Positions 31,211-42,166 of a stretch of 64,000 nucleotides of DNA are shown in pieces. Positions within the stretch are counted from its first letter, which is position 1; each line of letters opens with the position of its first letter. The stretch comes from Corylus avellana (lineage: Eukaryota > Streptophyta > Magnoliopsida > Fagales > Betulaceae), in assembly GCF_901000735.1 (NCBI RefSeq), contig NC_081547.1:11453156-11517155 (forward strand), read 5' to 3'. The notes beneath the pieces are model-generated. The model worked only from the letters and a program-made list of their open reading frames with translations, ran no database searches and was not told where the DNA came from. A program made the position numbers and the translations under genes.

Positions 31211-33920
31211 TTGCAGAATGATAAATGTAAGCAAGTAAGTAATGAGGCTTCGTCATCAATAGCTCCCACTCTAGAGATTCCATATGAGCCACGGGCCCCC
31301 TTCCCAGAACGTCTCAAGGAACCGTCTCACTTTGGGAAACAAGGAGAGAAAATACAAGGAATGATGGAGATGTTCAAACAGGTAAAAATCAATCTCCCCC
31401 TTCTTGATGCCATCGCACAAGTGCCTGCCTATGCCAAGTTCCTTAAAGACTTGTGTACTCAAAAGAGGATGACCGAAAATAACATCCCCAAGAAAGTCCT
31501 TCTGACTGAGCAAGTGAGTTCCCTAATTAAGCACAACATTCCTCCGAAGTTCAAGGACCCCGGGGCCCCTACAATTTCATGCATCATTGAAAAAAGGGAG
31601 ATTGATAAGACACTCTCAGATCTGGGGGCTGGTGTGAATTTACTTCCCTATTTGGTATATCAGCAGCTCAGCCTAGGGGAGCTGAAGCCCACCACATTGA
31701 TTCTGCAACTAGTTGATTGGTCGATTAAGAAGCCTAGAGGGATTGTAGAAGATGTGATAATCCAGGTGGATAAATTTTCCTTCCTAGTCGACTTTATAGT
31801 GCTTGACACCGAGCTTGTGCCCAATCCTGATAAGTTGATTCCTGTCATCCTTGGGCCCCCTTTCTTAGCCACAGCAAATGCATGTATCAATTGTCGAACT
31901 GAAGTCATGGAGATATCATTTGGCAATATGAAGGTTCGATTGAATATCTTTACTGCATTTCAGCATGCTCCTGATCAGAATGAGTGTTTCTTTTTGGATA
32001 ACATTGAAGAATATGAAGAAACCTGCTTGAATTACTTCGACTGTGATAAGTTCAATACCAACCAGTACATCAAAGAGGTTCAAGATTTGCTAGAAATAGC
32101 CGCAAGTGCAGATTTCCATCCATGGAGAGTAGTAAAGGCGCCCCTACCTATAACATCGAGCACTCCTCATGTTCCTTCTCTATTGTCTCCACCGAAACTT
32201 GAGTTGAAGCCCCTGCTAGCAAAGCTCAAGTATGCATTTCTAGGATCTAACAACACTTTACCGGTCATCATTGCTTCCAACCTTCAAAAGGACCAAGAGG
32301 ATAGTCTGCTAGCAATGTTAAAGGAATATAAAGAAGCCATTGGATGGACCGCGACAGATTTGAAAGGCATCGACCCCTCTATCTGTATGCACCGAATCCA
32401 TTTGGAAGAAGATGCTCGACCTTCCAGTGAGGCACAGCGCCGATTGAATCCCAACATGAAAGAGGTGGTGATGAAAGAGGTAGTCAAGTTACTTGATGCA
32501 TGCATCATCTACCCTATCTCAGATAGCAAATGGGTGAGCCCCATTCAAGTGGTTCCAAAGAAATCCGGCATCACCGTCGTTGAGAATTCTGTTGGAGAGT
32601 TGGTTCTACAGCACACAACTAAGGGATGGCGTGTTTGCATCGACTACCGGAAGCTCAATTCCCATACCCGGACGGATCACTTCCCGCTCCCATTCATTGA
32701 TCAAATTTTGGAGCGTCTTGCTGGCCAAAGCTACTATTGCTTCCTAGATGGCTATTTAAGGTATAATCAGGTTGCAGTTGATCCCCAAGACCAAAATAAG
32801 ACGACGTTTACCTGTCCATTCGATACCTTTGCTTACCGACGCATGCCCTTCGGCTTATGCAATGCACCTGCCACATTCTAGAGATGTATGATGTCTATCT
32901 TCTCCGACATGGTGGAGAAATTTTTGGAGGTATTTAAGGATGATTTTTCTGTTTTTGGATCTTCTTTTGATAAATGTCTCCATAATCTTTCACTTGTGCT
33001 TCAATGTTGCAAAGAAACTAACCTGATTTTAAGTTGGGAGAAGAGCCACTTCATGGTGTAGGAAGGTATAGTTTTGGGCCATATAGTGTCCAAAAGAGGT
33101 GTTGAGGTGGACCGGGCTAAAGCGGAGCTAATTGAAAATCTACCGCCGCCCACTTCAGTAAAGCAAATCCGTTCCTTCCTAGGATATGCCGGCTTCTATC
33201 GCCATTTTATCAAGGACTTCAGTAAAATTGCAAGGCCCTTATGTAACTTGCTTGCTAAGGACGCCCCTTTTTACTTTGATGAAGCATGTCACGAGGCATT
33301 TCAGAAGCTACGGTCTCTGTTATCTTCTCCCCCCATCATGCAGCCTCCTGACTGGTCTTTACCCTTTGAAATCATGTGTAATGCGTCTGACTATGTTGTG
33401 GGTGCAGTTTTGGGACAACGGGTAGGCAAGCTTCCTCATGTCATTTATTATGCTAGCAAGACACTAATGGATGCTTAAGTCAATTACACAACCACCGAGA
33501 AAGAATTGCTAGCTGTGGTCTTTGCTCTTGATTAATTCCGTTCATATCTTCTGGGATCAAAGGTTATCATTTTTTCTGATCATGCTACTCTACAACATTT
33601 GCTGGCCAAGAAGGAAACAAAGCCACGATTGATCTGCTGGATATTACTTCTACAAGAATTTGATATTGAGATTCGGGACAAGAAGGGTACTTAGAATGTT
33701 GTTGCCGACCATCTGTCACAAATTTTATTTGAGACACCCCAGCCGGTTCCTGTTCATGACTCGTTCCCAGATGAGCAACTATTGAAATCACTCCGAAAAA
33801 TCTGCCATGGTATGCCGATATTGTCAATTATCTAGCTACAGGATGGATTCCTTCTCATTGGTCTAAGCAAGATAAGGACCGCTTCTTCAAGCAAGTTCGA
33901 TTCTATTTTTGGGAAGATCA
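31211..33920 (+). pseudogene. Athila-type pol of element B: protease, RT, RNase H
   Basis: One frame from 31211 covers the aspartic protease (LSDLGAGVNLLP with the catalytic Asp; VILGPPFLATANA) and the reverse transcriptase (WRVCIDYRKLNSHTR, FPLPFIDQILERLAG, YRRMPFGLCNAPATF). A TAG at 32879 interrupts, and the same frame continues with FKDDFSVFG, the catalytic DD box where Met is usual before DD. A second TAG precedes EGIVLGHIVSKRGVEVD. RNase H opens NASDYVVGAVLGQ, with Asn where the family has the first catalytic Asp. Stops at about 33476, 33531 and 33692 and a frameshift near 33790 follow. The enzymes process gag-pol and copy element RNA. Confidence 0.9.
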
Positions 33921-33924
33921 GGAG

Positions 33925-35108
33925 TTGTTCAAGTATTGTGCTGATCAGATCATCCGACGCTGTGTCCCTGAGAGTGAATTTTCCAGTATTTTCACATTCT
34001 GTCACTCTCTAGCTTGTGGAGGACATTTCAGTGCCAAGAAGACAACATCCAAAGTTCTACAATGCGGATTCACATGGCCCACCTTGTTCAAAAATGCCTA
34101 TGAATTCTGTCGAGCTTGTGAGAGATGTCAATACCTAGGAGCTATGTCTCGGAGGGACATGATGCCATTGAACCCCATCCTTATTGTCGAGATTTTTGAT
34201 GTCTAGGGTATTGACTTTATGAGACCCTTCCCACCGTCTTGTGGATATTAGTACATTTTGGTAGGAGTAGATTATGTCTCTAAGTGGGTAGAAGCCATTG
34301 CCACAAAGACCAATGATCACAAGGTTGTGGTGAAGATCCTCCAAGCTAACATTTTCAGCTAATTTGGTACTCCTCGGGCTATCATCAGTGATGAAGGTAG
34401 ACACTTTTGCAACCGGTTTTTCAAAGCCTTGCTTCTCAAATACTACGTCACACATAAGGTAGCCACTCCGTACCATCCTCAAACAAATGGCCAAGTGGAA
34501 GTTTCTAACCAGGAGATTAAGCATATTCTAGAGAAGACGATTAGGCCAGACCGAAAGGATTGGTCCTTGCGCCTCAATGATGCATTATGGGCCTACCGCA
34601 CAGCTTACAAAACCCCCATTGGAATGTCTCCCTATAGGCTGGTATATGGCAAGGCGTGTCACTTCCCTGTGGAATTAGAACATAAGGCTCTATGGGCAAT
34701 TAAGCAGTTCAATTTCGACATGCAAGCAGCCGGTCCCACCGGAAACTTCAGTTGACAGAGTTGGAGGAGCTGCGGCGGGATGCATATGATAGTGATCGCC
34801 TTTATAAGGAGCGGACTAAGGCTTTTCATGACAAGCATATCCTGCCCAAGACATTTGTGCCGGACCAGCAAGAATGGCTCTTCAATTCCAAACTCCGGTT
34901 TTTCCATGGGAAACTCCACTCCAGATGGGACAGTCCATTCATAGTCACCTCGGTGTCGCCCCATGGCGCCGTCGAATTGCGGGACCCAAAGGATGGCACT
35001 CTATTCAAGGTCAGCGGTCAAAGGTTGAAGCCCTACATCCAGAACTTCGAGCCAAGTATAGACGTGGAATCTGTCGATTTGACGGATCCCGTCTACCTTT
35101 TTGATTGA
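33925..35108 (+). pseudogene. Athila-type integrase of element B
   Basis: It starts with an HHCC zinc-binding region (CHSLACGGH... FCRACERCQ). The catalytic core has [13 protein letters not shown] and [11 protein letters not shown], giving the Asp, Asp and Glu of the triad. The tail has [20 protein letters not shown], then after a frameshift at about 34750 KAFHDKHILPKTFVPDQQEWLF and PFIVTSVSPHGAVELRD. TAG and TAA stops at about 34204, 34249 and 34360 disable it. Integrase would insert the DNA copy; no chromodomain is seen, as expected for Athila. Confidence 0.9.
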
Positions 35109-35121
35109 GGCACTGGCACTC

Positions 35122-35300
35122 TAGGCTCGAGCGCACCCACTGTGCGCTCGATCTCAGAACACAGGCCTGCGCACACACCGACACACACATGCACGAATGC
35201 GCTTGAGCACACCTTATGGAGCGCTCGAGCGTACACCCGCCCATCCATCCCCCCTCTGCACAAGTACAATCGAGCGCACTCTGGTGCCCACTCGAGCGCA
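35122..35300. repeat. Palindromic word cluster before element B ORF2
   Basis: Words start at 35122 and 35143 (21 bp), 35198 and 35220 (22 bp), and 35265 and 35287 (22 bp). The first pair, GGCTCGAGCGCAC/GTGCGCTCGATC, forms a hairpin with a short loop. Confidence 0.85.
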
Positions 35301-35669
35301 CTCGTTCAGAGGTCTCACATGACCTTTTCAGGTCACAGGTCATTTTTTTTCCTCTATTTCTTCCCCCACCCCCGCAGCCCCACTTCTCTCCCCCACACCA
35401 CTGTACTCAACCAATGCCACCTACTCACCACCACCAATCACCACCCCATCACCGCCGCACCCCCTACGGCCACCGAACCACCTAACGCCGCCACCACCTT
35501 CCTTCCCCCACTCTCTTTCTCCCTCTCCATCCCCTCTTCTCTCCTCTATTTCCCATTCTCCCAAACACCCCACTGTACCCATTTTTCCCCATTTTTTTGT
35601 GGATACAGCAGTCCGTGGGTGCTCCATCACACACGGACTGCTGTGTGTTAGGTTTTTACTTCTACTTGC

Positions 35670-35671
35670 AG
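35670..35671 (+). promoter_or_regulatory. Predicted splice acceptor before element B ORF2
   Basis: A pyrimidine-rich stretch (35345-35600) leads to TTTTTACTTCTACTTGCAG|GGGG, at the same place relative to the ORF as in element A. Confidence 0.45.
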
Positions 35672-35763
35672 GGGGTTAGGCAGCCGGGTACAGTGGTTCT
35701 CTACCACTTCACTTTTGAGGTGCCCACCAGGTGTTCGACAAAAAGCCTCAACGAAGCCACATC

Positions 35764-36921
35764 ATGCTTCAGGCCCCCGCTTCCACCCCTCGGGCTTCCC
35801 TCGCTCGGGATACCACCCCCGAAGTCCTCGCCCAACCTTTACCACGTCGTGGAAGGCAACGAAAGCTCATCTTGGAGACGTCGTTTGCCATTGACACCGT
35901 CTTCAAGAGCCTTCAAGCAACCAAGTGGGCGGTCAAAGAATGCAAACGCCGCGGCCTCACAGCACTGTTCCAGCCTGTCAGTCTCGTTGCTTACGAAGGC
36001 CTGGTCCGAGAATTCTATCACCATCTCACATTCGATTGTACTCGACTGGGCATCCTCTCTTTTTTGGTGGCGGGCATGGACATTGAGTTGACCACTGACA
36101 ACATTGCAGCTGCTTTGCAATGTTCCCATGAGTGCCCTTCGGATATTTTGGCTCAGGATGGCTCCCCGCAGTACTCAAACCTACCACCCAATCTTACACT
36201 GTAGCATATTGTGGATGACATCTGCCACGACCGTTGTACTGATGATCTCCGCAACTGTACAAGCAAGGTCTTGCTGCCTTCCCGACTGTGGTTCGTGGAC
36301 TTCATTTTGCAGCGGAATGTGTGTCCATTTGAACACAAAACTCAGCGATGCAGTCCCTTCCTAGCGGCACTGTATGCTTTTCAGGAAGGCTTTTGGATTT
36401 CCATCCCTTAGCTCATTTGGGACCAGATACACATGTTTTGGGACAGGGCGATGGTACGGTGCACTTAGGGTTCGTCTTCATGGGGACTTCCCTTCCCTTT
36501 TCTCCTCACTCATATCCTTCAGACCCGAGGCATTGCGGGTACACCAGCTGATGGGCCACTTTTTGCTCACCATCAGTTCGGCTTGATCTAGTGGAACTAG
36601 AGTTATTCCCACATGCTGAGACGACGTTGGGAGCCCGCAGCAACTGAGGTCGTCCGGGAGGCTGATGGGCATATACACAACGAGCCACCCGCAGTTGAGC
36701 GATCAGAGAGAGAGGGAGCGGTGGAGACCGTTACTATGAGCATGTCCTAATATGAGTCCCTCCACAAAGAATTGTAGGAGCTCCGATTTGAGCTTGCCAC
36801 CTAGAGGGCGGAGGATAAGCGCCTGGCAGATGAAAGATTTGAAGCCCAGGAAGAACTGTTGTGCGCCATTTTAGCACGGATGCCACCTGATTCGGGAGCA
36901 TCTTCTTCTGTGTCGCAGTGA
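35764..36921 (+). pseudogene. Downstream ORF (env position) of element B
   Basis: The first ATG after the acceptor is at 35764 (MLQAPASTPRASLARD). Homology to element A ORF2 is plain: RKLILETSFAIDTVF, CKRRGLTALFQPV, LVREFYHHL and, further on, LPSRLWFVDFILQRNVCPFEHKTQR and ALYAFQEGFW. It is broken by a TAG at 36202, by later stops near 36409, 36467 and 36586, and by a frameshift. The C-terminus is again coiled-coil-like (ERFEAQEELLCAIL). No signal peptide or transmembrane segment is evident. Function unknown; it may be a structural or accessory product. Confidence 0.7.
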
Positions 36922-36959
36922 TAGGTCAGGTACTCCTATCCCTTGCACTGCTTTATTGT

Positions 36960-38084
36960 TGTTTTCCACACACTGAGGACATTGTGCATTTTAAGTTGGG
37001 GGGTGTGGGCATACATGTTAGTTGTGAGTATGCAATTAATTTTCCTGTTATGATTTGAAATTCATTGATGGGCTTAATATGACAAACACATGATCACTTG
37101 ATTAAGGAATTCAAATTGTGTTACTTTCATTGGCAGCATTAGATATTACTTGTTTCAATGTGATTTTCACAAGCACACTAGCATATAGTCTGTGGGGCAT
37201 AAAATCTAAAATCAGTGATGTCTGGTTTTAATATTTGGAAGGTAGTTGGGTAACTTATCGAGACAATGACCTTGGCATCAATTAAAAAAAAAAGAAAAAA
37301 AAAAAGAGATAATTTTAAACTTTCCACCAAGTAACCAGACCTCCTGCCTCATTAAGCAGTGAGTGTTCGCGTCAAAAAGTGAGAAGTTTGGTTTGATTGA
37401 TAAAATAAATAAAAAAATGATAAAAAAAAGTAGCTTAGCTTCGTAGCCTTTTTGACCCAAGTTAGTAAGTCCTTAGGAGTGTCTTTACACCTAATGCCCT
37501 AAAACCGTCTGGTTTGGGAGTCATTGGCCTAACGCTCGATACATGGGTCAATCAGAAATCTTAAGGGAGCTAAGTGATATATATATATATAAAAAAAAAA
37601 TTAAAAAAAAAGGGGAAATTTTCGCCTTGGTTGTTTTATCCGATGGGAAGTCCAATGAATTTTGGGTATTGATCCATGCATGATTGAGATTAGTTTTGAA
37701 ATCCCATGATTATGTGTTGAGTTAACATACATTAGTTGAATCCTGTAATGCCTCATAATTGCCATGATTGGAGCTAATATGTAATTTCCTGAAATTGTGA
37801 AGATAGTGTTTGTTTTATTAAGCCTATTAATGACTGAGAACCATGATGGTCATGATATTGCATTCTTGGGAATTACATGGTTAAAAAAATGTTTGTGGGT
37901 ATCATTCTGGAAAACCCTCACGAGACTTCACTCATCCTCTAGGGAACTCCTAGGGGTTTAAAAGGCTTGTTGCATATGCTAAATGCAATCGTACATCCCA
38001 CGAAAGATGAATTCATCTTTTTATTTTTCACTTTATTTTCTGTTCGTATTGCTAAGGGGCTAGCAATATGTAAGTTGGGGGGTG
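36960..38084 (+). other. 3' non-coding block and polypurine tracts of element B
   Basis: An internal polypurine-like AAGTTGGGGGGTGTGG (36993-37008) is followed by about 1.1 kb without coding sequence. Parts 37440-37570 and 37905-38030 match element A closely, although the LTRs of A and B have diverged. The functional PPT AAGTTGGGGGGTG ends at 38084. Short A-rich and TA-rich runs are scattered through it. Confidence 0.75.
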
Positions 38085-39354
38085 TGATAAGCGCCGAATG
38101 TTGCACATCCAAGCCCTTTAACTTACATATGTTAATTCCTTAGCATTGTTATTTGTTTGATTTTGTTTTGTTTTTGTGTTTTAGGTCTGATTTGACAAAC
38201 TATTGAAAATTAGGCTTAAAAGGGCAAAAAGCTGAGCATTCTGGATCTAGGATCGAGCGCAACTACTCCTGAGCTCGAGCGCACCTGCGCTCGAGCGTCT
38301 GCGGCCAGGGATCGAGCGCATGCCTACGCTCGTGCGCATAACTGCTAGGCTCGAGCGCACAAAACTTAGGATCGAGCGCACTCGGGCGTGTATTGCACGG
38401 CAGCAATCCTTTTCCAGCGTGGATTTGGTTTTCAGTCTCCCAATTGGACTGGGAGACTGACCTCCAGTTTTCTGGGGGTTTCTAGGGTTTTTAGGGTTTG
38501 CCTAATCCCTATAAATAGGGCTCTAAAGATTGTAAACACACACACCGCTTTCTAGAGTTTAAATTTCAGTAAATTGTTTGTGGAGCTTAGAAGATCATGA
38601 GCGGCTAAACCCAATTGTGGGGTATTGATGTAACCCTTTCCAAGTAGAATGGTTTGATTGTATTTAATTTATAGTTTTTCAATTTATGCATGTTGATTGT
38701 ATAACTTTGAGGATTGCTACAATTGATTTCTGTTCTTCATATTAAATGCAATTGTTCTTAAATTCCAACTCAATATTAGTAAAATTATTATCTTGTCTTA
38801 GAAATTATTTTACTATTATTAAACTCAAATCATTCTTATTTTCTGTGAGTATAAGAATGATGGTTATACAATGGTTCTTAATTGACATGCAATCAATAGG
38901 GTTAGATAGACCATACCTAGGAAAGACGGATCATACTACACCCTAGTTTAGTGTAATTTAGGTAGACGATCCGTGCCAACCGGAGATGGGTTATGCTATT
39001 CCATTGACTGTATGAAATTATTTTCATGTATTTTCTTGTTTAAATTATAACATGCATAGAATGAATTGCTAGAATTAAATATGGTTAACCATTGATGTAC
39101 GGATAGTCATGAAGTCAATACCCTACTCTCTTTTTCTCATATATTTACTCTTTTTATTTTCATGCACTTTGAAATTATACACAACAAATCATTCTATTTT
39201 AAATTAAGTTAACTTTAATCTTTTAAATTTTGATAATTAAACCCCTGCGTTCTTGAGGTTCGACACCCTCAATATAGCCGTATCCTACAAAGATTCGTCC
39301 TATTGCGAGTGGTTATTTTTAATTGATATTTTTGGTCACAAAAATACCACATCA
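38085..39354 (+). repeat. Right LTR of element B
   Basis: It is 1270 bp, the complete version of the LTR. Palindromic words lie at 38249-38385, with more CG-intact copies than in the left LTR, and a TATA box at 38510. It ends CACATCA at 39354, followed by the target duplication AGCAC. Confidence 0.93.
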
Positions 39355-39359
39355 AGCAC

Positions 39360-40347
39360 GTCCAAGCATTGCCTCAAGCCATGTTTCCAACAACCATGTA
39401 TATGATTCAGCGGTTTCATTTATGAGCAAAGCACATCCAAACATCATAGATTTGTGCTGGTGGTTAACTTCAGTAAAAGGAACAAAAGGCATCTTATAAC
39501 AATTTGTCAAATAGGTAGTATCAAAAGTAACAACATCTCCAAAATATTAGTATGCAGCTCGTGATCTAGCATCTGCCCAAAAACAATTGCCCATTCTTCC
39601 ATTTTCATCCACTTGGATTGCGTAAACAAAACCCGGATTTTTGCTTTGTCTCTCAAGAAAATAATTGTACATTTTTTGTGCATCTCCCTCTCCAAACATA
39701 AGACTTCTTCTATTCCCCAAATAATTTTGAACATCTTTAGCAATACAACCAACATTATGGTCACCACCGGATTCTTTACTCAACACCGACATTATCTTCC
39801 TTGGAGGTACACCGGCCTCATTTAGTGTATCTATAAGACTCTTTTGGGCATGTGTTACCACTCTATGTTCATGAAGTAAACTTGTACTTCTAGGAGAAAG
39901 GAGCACATGATTATGTTCAATTACAAACTTACATACAATCCATCCTAATCCCACTTTCTTCAAACCCATCATTGCTTTGAATCCTATCTTTGTTTCTGGC
40001 TTCGAATTTGTAGAGATTGTGTTTTGAGATTTTTTATAACGAAATCCTTCCCTTGAACACACATATTCTATCACAACTAATGAGCTATCATTCAATCGTC
40101 GAGAATGACTTTTCCTAATGCTAAAACCTATTCGTCTTGAATAAGCATTATGACATGCATAAGCATCTTCTAATTCATCAAATTCCATATTAAGACATGG
40201 TTCTGTGGGACCATTACACCAAGAAAAGTGGGCTGTAGATTGCTTCAAATCACATTGATCTTCTGCCATTACATTGTCAACATGTCTATCTTTAATAATC
40301 TCATCACCACATGATATTATCTCAAGTTCTTTACTATTAGTATTCAT
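39360..40347 (-). pseudogene. FAR1/MULE transposase, N-terminal half
   Basis: The start codon at 40347 (MNTNSKELEI) lies just after an acceptor-like CTTGCAG, so a 5'UTR intron is likely. Residues about 50-150 form a FAR1 DNA-binding domain (MEFDELEDAYACHNAYSRRIGF... EYVCSREGFR... WIVCKFVIEHNH), a WRKY-GCM1-like zinc site of Cys and HxH residues. The MULE domain begins at YAIQVDENGRMGNCFWADARSRAAY. A TAA at 39547-39549 replaces the usual Lys, and the same frame continues YFGDVVTFDTTY with the first catalytic Asp, up to the element B junction. The remaining half is at 26872-28143. Confidence 0.87.
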
Positions 40348-41349
40348 TTTGGAAATCCTGCAAGATGATTATCTTTAACCATTGAGACAAAAGAATTTCA
40401 CGATAAGTTTTTACAACTAGATAAAGACTAATATGCTGAGAATATCATATATTGATTCATGGGAATAACAGGAAGAACATTATCAAATATGGACCAGGCG
40501 TGCATTTTCATTGTTACAGTAGAGGAGGAACACAACAAAGTAGGGAAAAATAATGTTGAACTTTACAAAATCATGCATGAATATGTTGAGGAATCTACGG
40601 TTTTCTAGTTTTGTGAAAGGATCAATCTGGCAATATGTTGCAGAAGCATAGGATTTGGAGTTACTGATTTTCTTTAGAAAAACAAAAGAGAATGTTATTG
40701 TTCCTTGCTTGATTAGCGAAGATTTCATATAAAATAAAGGGACCAATTAACTTTTGATATTAAAAAAAAAAAAATCAAAAGTTTATGCTGTTAATAATAA
40801 CAACGTATACAAGCTAGAGTGCTACACTGCTACTTTTCATATGGAAAGCAAAGTTCTTTGATTTTCAAGAAAAGTTGTCCTTAAGATTAACGGGAAAGAC
40901 AGGGGAACAAAGACGGAGAGTTAGAGAAAAAAAAAATATCACTTACTGGTGGTGGAAATCTGCCTGGGTGTGGCGGCAGTGGGTGGTTGATGTTGCGTTA
41001 TAAAATAAGAGTAATAACAGGGGAAAATAAGGATTTAGGTTTAACAATAGGTTGGCATAATCTAGTGCATTCAAACTTTTTTTTTTCTAATTTGGAATAA
41101 GCTTAGTTGTCACTCATTGAGTGGTGGGCACAAAAAGTCATTGTTGTGCAACCTCTACATATAAGTTATTCTCTAAACCAAATCCTTTATTTATCTTACC
41201 ACTGGCTTCTGATTAAGGGTCAAAAACCCAAAATTTTAGGTTTTGCTAATTTCATTTGTCTTGTAATTGAAAAAGAGATAAGAGAAAGAGCATAATGGAA
41301 AGAGGTTTATTAAAAAAAATGGAAACGGATCATCTCCGAAGCGTATCCA

Positions 41350-41755
41350 GTTAAAGGCTAAGATTTCTTTTCCAAAATCTTAAGGCCATAAATGGGACAC
41401 CTATCCCACTACTAAAATAATAATAAAATATTATTTATAATTAAAATAAAAAATAAAAAAAATAAGGGGTGGTTGGCCACCCCATTTTTGCCCTAGGAGG
41501 TGGCCGACCGGTTTGGGGTGGCTTTGGCAGGACAAAAATGGGGTGGTTAGATCTTTTTTTTTTTTTTTTTTTTGATTTGGCCCTTGGGGTGGCTGCCAAA
41601 CCTCCTCGGGCAAAAAAGGGTTAGCCAGCCACTTTTTTTTAAAAAAATTATTTTATTTTTTAATTATTTTAAATTATAAATAATATTTTATTATTATTTT
41701 AGTAGTGAGACATGTGTCCCATTTGAGACTTTAGAATTTCTGAAAAGAAATTCAA
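41350..41755. mobile_element. TIR element with GGGGTGGC core
   Basis: The arms are inverted repeats: ATGGGACACCTATCCCACTA with AATAATAATAAAATATT after it (41393-41440), and the reverse complement at about 41670-41735. Shorter matching ends continue to GATTTCTTTTC near 41362. The centre (41465-41640) is GGGGTGGTTGGCCACCCC-type DNA between A and T tracts. A partly matching direct phrase, GTATCC-GTTAAAGG, occurs on both sides (41345 and 41768), but it does not abut the arms, so the target duplication is unresolved. Confidence 0.65.
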
Positions 41756-42166
41756 TTTTTTTGAAAAAGTATCCGGTTAAAGGTTATTGGCTGATTTTTA
41801 TGATTTGTTACGACTAGAAATATATACTGCGTCGGGCTGTGTTGCCTTTTCATCGTTGTTGTCCCTTCAAAAAAATATTATAAAGCGGACATGTTCGCCT
41901 TAATAAACATAATGTCGCCGCAAGAACTATCTTAATTTGAATTTTAGTCTTTAGATGCTAATGCTATGGATCACTTTTCCATGCCCGTCGCCCATTGGGC
42001 AGCCAAAAAGCCAGTGCCCGATGGCGAATAACGCGTGGAGCAAACCTCTTCAGATTCCTCAGCTTCTGCCTTTACCTTCCCTATTTCCCAGTGTCTCACG
42101 CTTTCGATTCCCAATTTCCCCAACTCAACGCCAAATCTATTCCCTGCTTCTCTGCCAAGGAAGAAC

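Larger units (their letters stand above)
28144..39354 (+). mobile_element. Athila-type element B, full length but decayed
   Basis: The LTRs are 28144-29230 and 38085-39354, both opening TGATAAGCGCCGAATGTTGC and ending CACATCA. The perfect 5-bp target duplication is AGCAC (28139-28143 and 39355-39359), and the transposase frame resumes across the insertion. Inside, in order, are the PBS, leader with palindromic words, gag, protease, RT, RNase H, integrase, word-rich spacer, downstream ORF, 3' non-coding block and PPT. Many stops and frameshifts disable it. It is related to element A in gag, in the downstream ORF and in the 3' block, but its LTR differs apart from the first bases. Confidence 0.95.
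24820..41094 (-). mobile_element. Mutator-like (FAR1/Jittery-type) element with nested insertions
   Basis: Imperfect terminal inverted repeats of about 40 bp bound the region: 24820-24856 (AGTTAGAAAAAGTTCTTGGA then TGCACTAGATTATACC) and 41054-41094 (GGCATAATCTAGTGCATTCA then a T-run and CTAATTTG). Between them lies one gene on the minus strand for a FAR1-type transposase. Removing the Athila element B insertion and the MITE at 26085 leaves about 4.4 kb, a normal size for such an element. A clear 9-11-bp target duplication was not found, so the exact outer limits are uncertain. Confidence 0.65.

Noticed and set aside
35142..35651. Thr/Pro/His-rich frames between integrase and ORF2 of element B
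   Set aside because: Pyrimidine-rich spacer and word cluster; the frames differ from those in element A and carry no motif.
41345..41785. GTATCC-GTTAAAGG direct phrases as a target duplication
   Set aside because: They do not directly abut the inverted arms and differ at several bases, so they cannot be used to define the element.
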